Source: Micrasema longulum
Taxonomy: Eukaryota > Arthropoda > Insecta > Trichoptera > Brachycentridae
Assembly (NCBI GenBank): GCA_022494885.1
Contig: JAGVSM010002827.1
Location: forward strand, 53,229 to 117,228
Length of the DNA: 64,000 bases
Reading direction: 5' to 3'
This document shows, piece by piece, positions 56,301 to 64,000 of this stretch (the first letter of the stretch is position 1; each line of letters begins with the position of its first letter). The position numbers and the translations under genes were made by a program. Under the pieces are notes generated by a model. It was not told where the DNA came from. It worked only from the letters and a program-made list of their open reading frames with translations, and made no database searches.

Positions 56301-56574
56301 AACTTATAATTTTTGAAATCAAACACTGATTTGAGTCTACTGAACACTTTATTTTATTTTTACAAATTTGAAAACAAAAATTTCGTGACAATTGTTTCGC
56401 CTTGTTGGGGTATTTTCAAACGAGGGACTTTCGTTTGGGACATTCGTTTGAAAATACCCTAACAAGGCGAAACAATTGTCACGAAATTTTTGTTTTTATA
56501 TTTGTAAAAATAAAATATAGTGTTCAGTAGACTCAAATCAGCGTTTGATTTCTAACATTATAAGTTAATAATTG
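56301..56574. mobile_element. 274-bp near-perfect inverted repeat
   Basis: Arms of about 120 bases with few mismatches, from aacttataat to attataagtt, around a loop at about 56421-56446. Both arms contain ggcgaaacaattgtcacgaa (56464-56483 plus, 56401-56382 minus), which looks like GAAA plus palindromic stem III ACAAUUGU and cleavage C. The 3' stem I strand ACGAA can pair with UUCGU before a degraded core UUGAAAA. Probably an HHR-bearing hairpin element. No coding. Confidence 0.75.
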
Positions 56575-57594
56575 TTTTTATTATAATCATCATCATCATA
56601 CCCTTATGATGATTAGTTTTATTGTTAGGAATATAGCAAAGATTAGACAGTCTAGTTGGTCTCGAGAGGACACGGTAAGCACGTAGATTAATTATTTCTG
56701 TTCTAACCAACCTATGTTAACAATTGGTCATAGATTTCTCTTATTTATGTTAGCGGGGCAAAATAACGAAATGTTTAAGAGGCTTAATAATTTGAAAATG
56801 CAAATTAAAATAGTATTTTACTTCTTTCAGGAATTTTTTTTCTAAACACTAATTTCCATTATTATTTTTTATTGTTTATTTATATTTACATATTTATTTT
56901 AGCAATTTTGATGATGAAAGATGATAAAACACGGCAGTCTGCTTTTTGCCGTTTTGAAGTTTAAAATGCAGAAATTATCGCAATAAACTATTTTATATTT
57001 TATTACAACATGGAAGTCCGCTTTCGTCATATTTTTTTTAGAAATCTGAAGTCTACTTGGTTGCAATGCAAAAAATATCAGTCTTTAGTGTCTGGACGCA
57101 TTACTACGGCGCCGTACGCCATATTTTTAGTACGGTTTGTACTCAAACTTGAAATTTTTGTCTAGATATGGACCACGAAAGACGTATTCTTCTTTTGTTA
57201 CTAAGTAATACGAATATTTTGAGAAACATCGAGTGCCGAGCGGGCGCACAGTACACGGCACCGTACCGCGGCACAGCTCCGCGTCGTAACACGGTGTGGC
57301 GCCGCGCCATGGTGATGTGTGTGATTTTAATATGTAGTTCATTTATCAAAATAATTATTATTTTACCGTGTAAGTTTGAAATGGTCTCATTTGGTTAAAA
57401 AGCTATAATGTTTTGGAAATAGCGCAACCACAAAATGTTGTTTCCTGAACATTTAGTCCAATGTGACTCCTGCGGTTTATCCTTTGAGGTGCTCATATAC
57501 AATTGGTTTGATGAGCAGTAAAAGAATACAAATGTAATTTTGATGTTTTTTAATGATATTTCTTAATAAAACTCCATAGTTGATGATTTTGATA
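56575..57594. other. Unassigned, with a GC island at 57225-57320
   Basis: 57225-57320 is strongly GC-rich (gccgagcgggcgcacag, ccgtaccgcggcacagc, tggcgccgcgccatgg) in an otherwise AT-rich setting. The frame starting 57168 (MDHERRILLLLLSN) loosely resembles the N terminus of PIF/Harbinger-type proteins, but this is too short to claim. Confidence 0.35.
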
Positions 57595-57860
57595 AAATTT
57601 TATTTATTTATTTATTTAATGCACAAAATACACAATTTTACATAGACACAATTATATGTTTTTTATGTCCCGACTTGTTAGAAAATTCCGTGTTAAGTCG
57701 GTACTCTTCGGTATATAAATCAAAAATATTTATTTACATATTAAAACAATAAACAGGTAATTAAAACAATATGCAAAATAATCAAAACAATATACAAAAT
57801 AATAATAGAAAAAAAAATAATAAAAATTTATAATACATGTCGAAAATGGAATCAAAAGTT
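57595..57860 (-). mobile_element. Probable LINE 3' tail
   Basis: Repeated ttta at 57600-57620 on plus, then a hairpin-forming block gacttgtt...gttaagtcgg. Layout as in the other minus-strand LINE ends. Confidence 0.4.
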
Positions 57861-58143
57861 ATATAATAATACGTATGACAGTGATGACATACACATATAC
57901 GATATACGTATATGGATAATAATGAAAACAGCAGCGATGTTATGCATTTATTCCCGAAGCAATCTCATACAGTGGTCTCTACCCCTCGATACAATCCAAC
58001 TATGGATCTTCATCTTAAATATAGACGTTGTTTTGGAGAACTTTATATGTTTATCCAAGACGTTATTATAAATAAATTATAAATAAAATTATAAATAAAG
58101 TTTTCAATGAACCTTCACGGTTTAGTTTTATTTTTTTATTATT

Positions 58144-58193
58144 TTGACCAACGACCGCTTTCGCCTTAGTAGACAAATTGGTAAACTGCTTAC
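58144..58193 (-). repeat. Decayed hammerhead motif
   Basis: On minus: aaggcgaaagcggtcgttggtc followed by aaaataat, closely similar to ggtgaaagcgctaattggtc...aaaataaat at 3208-3233. The CUGANGA core is lost. Confidence 0.45.
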
Positions 58194-59087
58194 ATCATTT
58201 ACAGCTTTTATACTATTTCTAACATATTTTGGAGATAAGGAGATCAAATAAGTATTTTAACGGGGGAAAAAAAACATAAATATTTACAACTAGTTTGCTG
58301 AACAGTTTATTTTTGAGATATATTAGACCAAAATTGGGATTAAGTATTTATTATTTAAAGGTGGAAAATACACATTTTAACAGGTCAAGTGAGCACGATA
58401 ATTTGATTTTATAACAGGGAAATTTACATACCTATAGATAAAAAACAAAAAAAAATAAGATTCGTACTTAAATAATGCATTTGTTTATGGAATGAAATAA
58501 TTTATTTTGATATTTAATTTTATGTTAATAATTTTATTTTAGTAGTAAATAAATAAATAAAACGGAGCGTAGTTTATATATTAAATCAAGGGTTTAAGTA
58601 AAGGAGAGTTCGAGAATTCCAATTGCTGGTTAATTATTACTACATTAAGTTAAATCCTACTTATTTTTAAAGATTCTTATTTATCTGATTTTTTAGTTTT
58701 GTTTTAAAAATATAATAATTCAAGATTATTTTTGCTGTCAAGAGTATGGTTATTAGAGTTTAAGTGAGTTGGAAAATTAGATTTATCATTTTTTTATCCA
58801 TAGTAGGCAATGTGTTATTTGAGTCTTGTTTTTATTGATTTACTTTGACCTATACACATTGCAGCATTTTTTAATTTTTTTAAATACTTTTTGAATTTTG
58901 CCACTTTTGTTACGTTTTTAATTAAATTTTACCAAATAATTCCATTTATTTTTATGATCTATTAGAAACAAACCATTCATTTTTGTTTCGACTGAACTTC
59001 TTTTTTGTTTTAACGTATGTAGTTTTAATTTTTACATTATCGACGTGCATTATTGACGAAGTTTTTATTAATCATTATATAAAAATG
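58194..59087. other. No gene recognised
   Basis: AT-rich, unassigned. Confidence 0.5.
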
Positions 59088-59405
59088 CGGTATCGACAAA
59101 ATCAAGAAAGGAGCCCTGAGCTGGTTTGGACATGTAGAGCGAATAGACAGCAAACGAACGGCTAACAATATTTACGATGCGAATGTTGATGGATGTAGAA
59201 AAAGAAGAAGACCGAGAAAGACATGACATGACCAAATCCAACAAATCTTGGAGATGGACATGTTAAAAGTCGGTACATTCGGCGCGCGTACATGAGAAGA
59301 TGAGTGTAGAAGAAGCGAGATATGTATTCAAAAATAGAGTGATGTGGCGTTCTATTCTCTCTGCCTACCCTTACGGGACATGGCGTGATAGTTTGTTTTT
59401 GTTTG
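59088..59405 (+). pseudogene. RTE-like LINE 3' end, copy e
   Basis: Starts at RIDKIKKGALSWFGHVERID-like coding, with frame breaks, then RRRPRKT followed by a stop, and ends ctacccttacgggacatggcgtgatag with tail tttgtttttgtttgttt. Severely truncated; several changes disrupt the frame. Confidence 0.65.
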
Positions 59406-59407
59406 TT

Positions 59408-59870
59408 TAAAAATTATTTTTTTATTTATTTATTTAACTTTTTGTACATAATGTTATTTGTACATTGGCGGGCTAATTGCCAAATGGCAATTTCTTCCAA
59501 CCAACCAATAAAATAAAAGTTTTATTTTTATAATTCAAGTTACAGAACATATTCAATAGAAAAAAAATGATTAAAAAGTTAAAAATATATAAAAATAGAA
59601 ATAAACGTATTTGTTTATAAATTACCTTAAATCAAAACTATTACTCAATGGGAAAAAGGAAAAAAAGAGGAGAGAGGAAAAAGAAAAGGAGGAGAGATTA
59701 AGGAAAAGAAAGGAGATGTTTTTTCAGACGTGATTTAAACAGAGATAATGTAGTAACATCTTTGATGGTTGATGGGAGATGATTCCACAGTCGAGCCGCA
59801 TGGACACTATATGAGTTAGAGAAGAAAGAGGAATTGTGTATGGGTATTAGAGAGTGCCTTGAGAATGAGA
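59408..59870 (-). mobile_element. LINE-K 3' end, second copy
   Basis: Almost identical to 28240-28690 over its whole length, with only scattered changes. Its A-rich tail meets the GTTT tail of the plus-strand RTE-like copy e, so the two LINEs are tail to tail with no spacer. Confidence 0.75.
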
Positions 59871-59889
59871 AAAAAGATATGATTTAATT

Positions 59890-60485
59890 TTTCTTTTCAA
59901 AATTCTCAATAACATAGTTGATTCGCCGTATCTTTTACAAAATATTGGTTTCCGTTGTCCTCTTCGCTATACTAGATTAAATTCCCTTTTTTATGTACCA
60001 ACTTGTAAAAACAATTATACCTCGAATTCATTCATTAGACGTACCTGTAGAAATTATAACGGACTCAGTATTGATGTAGACATTTTTAACTGCACGTTGC
60101 ATTTGTACAGAAAATTTCTTCATGGGGTCGATTATTTGGGATAGTTGCTGAATGTACATCTTGAGTGGTTTATGCTATGTATATGTGCCACATGTAATGT
60201 ATATGTTTGTGTATGTTTTATATGTGCGTTCATGTGTGTGCGTGGATGGCTCGGAGTGTACATTCGGTATTTTTATTTATTTTAATTTATTACCTCCATG
60301 GAAAACGCAAATGTCAACAATTATCCTTTTCTCACTTAAAATTCTTATTTATTTTTTATTTTTTGTCACATTTAATGTTTATATCTTTTTAATTTATGAA
60401 AACTTAATTGGTCTTTTTATGTTAAAAAATTGTTGTTTTTAGTACTTATTTTGTATGATTGTATGTTTTCTAAATAAAATAAAAT
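59890..60485 (+). pseudogene. LINE-L C terminus and 3' UTR
   Basis: 59890-60144 is open and encodes ILNNIVDSPYLLQNIGFRCP, RYTRLNSLFYVPTCKNNYTS and NSFIRRTCRNYN, the 'TR....VP....Y..NS.i.R...lYN' ending of LINE reverse transcriptases. It continues to a stop at 60142-60144. The 3' UTR (60145-60485) contains a tgtgtgt-rich stretch and ends ctaaataaaataaaataaa. Its final part recurs inverted at 41575-41665. Confidence 0.65.
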
Positions 60486-60794
60486 AAAAATAAAGAAATA
60501 AACCATGAATACTCTTTATATACATATTATATCCTTCCCAAGTTCGTTTGTAGGCTTCAAGTCAAGTTCCAAAAGACTTCCTGTGTAAATTTTTCGTCGC
60601 CTCGCGTGATTCTTTGTGAAGAATCCATTATTTTACGTTTACTATGCGAAAGTCGTATTTTTAAAAACAGCTCAAGGAATGACTTTTTAGCGTGTTGGAT
60701 TATAAAGAATTTTATTTCGCTATATACACGTACGCCCGGTGATAATATTACTCGGAATAATTATTTTAGCCCTTTGATGTTCCTAGTTTATTAA
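60486..60794. other. No gene recognised
   Basis: Unassigned. Confidence 0.5.
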
Positions 60795-60985
60795 AATAAA
60801 TAAAACAGAGATGGAGAACATTTTACAGCAGGTAATATGGAAGTCTAGGCATTTACAAATCTTATGACCTGACATTTTCTGGTTTTAGTAGCCACTTTAC
60901 GGGGTGTGTTACATTCACCGTTCTACCTAGGTTTGAACATAAATATTTCTTCAATTCTTCCATCTTATGATATTTAGGAAGTACA
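60795..60985 (-). repeat. R repeat, partial
   Basis: aaaacagagatggagaacat, atggaagtctaggcatttac and cattcaccgttctacc. Ends after gatatttaggaagta. Confidence 0.75.
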
Positions 60986-61011
60986 ACAAAAAAAATAATA
61001 GTTACTTTTTT

Positions 61012-61186
61012 ACAAAGAAATATTTACGTTCTTATGATTTAATAATTAAAATTTCGGGGCCATTTCATTAAATTTTAAATAATTCACTTTTAGAAAATAC
61101 GAATCAAGAAGTTGTAGAGTGGGGTTTGAACGTCGGACCGTTGATCCGTGAATGGTTTGAACGTTGAACGGGGCCACAACCCGATT
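61012..61186 (-). mobile_element. SINE-A, degraded
   Basis: On minus: aatcgggttgtggccccgt head with a local rearrangement near the anticodon-loop region, weak B box (gttcaaaccccac), body aagtgaattatttaa, tail aatatttctttg. Confidence 0.65.
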
Positions 61187-61192
61187 TAAGTT

Positions 61193-61530
61193 AAAAAGCC
61201 GAAACCTCTTTTTATTGATGCGGGTGAATATTTTTATTTAAATTTTAACCTTTTAATACTAATGCCGGGAATAATTTTTATAATATATAGCCGGATGAAT
61301 CCTCACCCACGTGATAAAGGTTTCAGCTCTTTTACTTCACAAAAGTCAACAGATGGAAGTGTTGCGGAAATGTGGTTGTTTAAACATGAGCAGAATGGTG
61401 AATGTTACACAGTGTGTAAAGTGGCCACTTAAACCAGCCAATGACAGGCTATAAGCCCTGTAAATGACTAGACTTCCATATTTTCTTCTCAAAAATGTTT
61501 TCCTTCTCTGTTGAAATAAATTTAGTAAAT
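61193..61530. repeat. R repeat, short inverted piece plus main copy
   Basis: 61193-61233 is a minus piece (gccgaaacct...gatgcgggtgaa). 61288-61530 is a long plus copy (agccggatgaatc...ctctgttgaaataaatt). The hairpin element copy 4 follows within 15 bases. Confidence 0.75.
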
Positions 61531-61539
61531 ATTAGTATA

Positions 61540-61952
61540 TAATTTATTACTTAACGACTTTTTATGTCTACTGCTTTCAAGACATATGTACATGTCTCTT
61601 CGTCGGAACGTTTACTACACTAACATACAAATACTAAAATATACTTTCACCTTCTCCGTAGTGTACATAGTATTAACGAAAACATACATAAATTACATGC
61701 AGAGTTATAGGAATATGTACACCGCGTCCGAATATGTATTTAAAATAGGTTTATAATATTTTATGAGATAAAATGGGTGGGGAAAAGGGTTTTGAAAAGA
61801 AAGTGTCTAGGAGATTGAAAATTACGTGATTGGTTAATTTTTAAATCAAAAAGTGGACTTTATTGAAGAGATATTTGATCATTTATTAGATTAGTTTCGA
61901 AACCGGTTTACAAAAAAAGTCGGTAAATGGTTTAATACCAATATTTATTTAT
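61540..61952. mobile_element. HHR-bearing inverted-repeat element, copy 4
   Basis: Left arm ttacttaacgactttttatgtctactgctttc...ctcttcgtcgg and right arm tttcgaaaccggttta...aagtcggtaaatgg. The interior is about 260 bp, longer than in copies 1 and 2, and related to 15000-15185. The left-arm core reads CCGACGA and is inactive; the right arm keeps GAAACCGG. Confidence 0.65.
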
Positions 61953-62164
61953 TTAACATTAATTTAAATGTTTGACATTTGATAAATATTTTTTTATACT
62001 AAATCAGTAAAAAAAACGCATTTAAAATTATGCAGTAATACCTAATTAATTTAATTATTTTTGCCTAAAGTACATTTTAAATCACATTTGCGTCCCTTAG
62101 GGCTGACGTGAATTGCCACAAACAGTTAGCAGCGGACGTCTATCGATAGGCATACGTCGAGAAC

Positions 62165-62800
62165 ATATTTATTTACAGTATATTTTTTTACATTTATTGA
62201 GCTACAAGGCCTAACCCTATGGGACCAAAGTTGTTGAGTTAGGAGAAAAAAAAACTTAAACAATACCATCGTTTTATTTACTTATTCATTCAAAATTACA
62301 CTCGTTAAAATATTAATGAACTTTTTTAGGCTTTTTAGACTGTGCCCGTATCAATCCATAATAACTACCAATAAAAAATACATGGTAAAATTTATTAAAT
62401 TAAATTATATTCACATGTAATGCAATAGATAATAGAATAACAATTAAAAAAACAAAGTTTAAATAATACATAATACAATTCCAAAGAAGATAATGTAAAA
62501 AAAAAACATTTATAAATATTAAAATACAAATTATACAGATTTAGATTCAGACATAATCAATTAAACAAATTAATACTATCATTGAAATCAATTTAAAAAA
62601 TGTATATAAAAACATTATTGAGATATGGTTTATAAAAAACTCACACCACACTGTGGTAAAAAATGTGAGTAATAAATAATATGCCGAATGACAGTGAGTA
62701 TTTAATTAAGTCATACAAAAATACATAGTGAAATAACATAAAAATATCAAGATATAAAAAGTATGAAAGGAAAGCAGATTAGTCAATTTATGAAACAAGA
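62165..62800 (-). mobile_element. Two LINE 3' ends in series
   Basis: 62165-62250 resembles the tail at 29610-29700. 62275-62800 is a LINE-D UTR matching 943-1560, including aacttttttaggctttttag, tgtgcccgtatcaa and aaggaaagcagatt. Confidence 0.5.
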
Positions 62801-63346
62801 TTTCTGACTTGGCTTATTTTTCTTGAATGCTCACGATTTTTTATTGTTTAAAAAACATTACTTCGATAATACTGGCTCTTCTGTCATGTCTCTTTTACTT
62901 TAGAAGGTTCTAGATCATTATTTTTCGCTTTATTCCAATACACGAACATAATAATATGTCATGTGATGGAGTTACTTTACTTCTGACATTAATTCTACTT
63001 TCAAAAGATTTTTATTAGTTTATAAAGGTCACAATTTTTGTACATGGGCTGGTTTATTTTTCAGTAATCCTTTCTTCAAAGAAATGGCTTTTAAAGTAAA
63101 ACGTATTCTGAATACAAAATTTGTTTATTCTTAGGTTTTCATGTAAACAAAGTGAAATTAAATTAAATTAATATTTAGTATTTATTTATGCTTTTTTAAG
63201 TTAGTTCATAACATCTTAAGAACAAATATAAACTTCCATCTACAGGGTGATGTTATAAAAAAACATATATAAAAATATATATATATATTTCAATCTGTTA
63301 CAAACAACTTACAAATTTCCCTCAGAAAAACAACTTATTCAATTCG
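62801..63346. other. No gene recognised
   Basis: AT-rich with a short (at) run near 63270-63288. Confidence 0.5.
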
Positions 63347-63490
63347 CAAAATACAAGCACACAAGATGATAAAGCTAAATAAACTTTGCTCAATTATAAA
63401 AGTTTCGACGATGGTGATAAGTGTTTAGGTATTTTTGTTGACTAAAGAAAAGCTTTTGATTATATGTCTCATGACAAACTAATTAGTATT
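63347..63490 (+). pseudogene. LINE reverse transcriptase palm fragment (motif A)
   Basis: The frame at 63347 reads QNTSTQDDKAK, stop, TLLNYKSFDDGDKCLGIFVD, stop, RKAFDYMSHDKLIS. FVD-x-RKAFD is reverse transcriptase motif A with the catalytic Asp retained; the residue between is a stop. It is the only palm-domain fragment in the window and is cut at 63490 by a minus-strand LINE tail. Confidence 0.65.
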
Positions 63491-63640
63491 TTTTTAATTT
63501 TATTTATTTACGCTTTTTATCAAAATACAATTTTACGTTCACTTTGCCCAGCTAACAAGGGTAGATACTAGATACCCCGTTCCAAGCTAGGCAATGACAT
63601 TCTAGTATATGATAATAGTTAACAAATTAATAGAGAGTAC
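63490..63640 (-). mobile_element. Probable LINE 3' tail
   Basis: tttaattttatttatttacg followed by gttcactttgcccagct, which also occurs at 46110-46128. On the minus strand it has the A-rich ending expected of a LINE. Confidence 0.4.
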
Positions 63641-63679
63641 AGACAAATAAAATATGAACTTATTCGTATACACATTTTG

Positions 63680-63775
63680 ATACATAAACATACACACATA
63701 CACATATATATATATATATGTACATATATATATATATATACACACATATATACACACACACTTAAATACACCCAT
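63680..63775. repeat. (CA)/(TA) microsatellite
   Basis: Alternating cacacata and tatata runs with a tgtaca interruption at 63719-63724. The short frames over it are artefacts. Confidence 0.9.
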
Positions 63776-64000
63776 GCGCATACACATACATACATTCATA
63801 AAAACATAGACAATTTTTTTATGCGAAACTTCATGGTTGCCATCTATAAATATATATTTTTAAATTATTCCTTATTTTTATATTTAATTTTCGACATACA
63901 GTAAGAATCTCTAATCCGTGGTATGCATCAACTTTTCTGACTCCCTGCGACCAAGGTCATGAAAGAGCGAAGTCAACACCTTCCCTAACTTGACAACACT

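Noticed and set aside
63602..63904. Frames over 63602-63904
   Set aside because: They are translations of a CA/TA microsatellite (Tyr/Ile/His/Thr repeats).
1..64000. CRISPR array, operon, bacterial promoter or prophage signals
   Set aside because: Nothing in the window resembles prokaryotic organisation. Regular repeats here are eukaryotic mobile elements.

Overview
The window is very AT-rich eukaryotic DNA, almost certainly from an arthropod and most likely an insect. The evidence is indirect: tRNA-headed SINEs, mariner and hAT relics, a Penelope-like element (PLE) with a GIY-YIG domain, and non-LTR retrotransposon 3' ends of the kind common in insect genomes. I recognise no host protein gene, rRNA or functional tRNA. 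What can be read is a dense, nested graveyard of mobile elements.

Layout. 1-8.5 kb: LINE tails, a family-T repeat split by a 645-bp MITE, a well-formed hammerhead ribozyme (HHR) motif between 54-bp direct repeats, a solo LTR, a mariner relic and the longest LINE reading frame. 8.5-24 kb: 390-bp R repeats, SINEs, two RTE-like 3' ends, two HHR-bearing hairpin elements, two more T copies and a LINE with RNase H tail. 24-35 kb: LINE ends of several families, a 3'-UTR minisatellite, a second solo LTR, a GC-richer LINE. 35-37 kb: a PLE with an RTE-like element nested in it, bounded by 13-bp duplications. 37-50 kb: SINEs, LINE fragments, a mini-PLE with inverted terminal segments that carry HHR motifs, RTE and R copies. 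50-64 kb: a decayed hAT transposon, a degenerate MITE, a 274-bp palindrome, tail-to-tail LINE 3' ends, further R, SINE and HHR-hairpin copies, and a reverse-transcriptase motif A fragment.

Names used here. R = about 390-bp repeat (18 loci). T = about 1-kb repeat (3 loci). SINE-A, -B and -C differ in tRNA-like head and tail. LINE-D, -F, -G, -H, -K and -L are local labels for recurring 3' ends. The most interesting signal is a set of hammerhead motifs with very short self-complementary stem III, in at least three element families, mostly arranged as inverted repeats and often next to R copies. This looks like a population of PLE-related or retrozyme-like elements.
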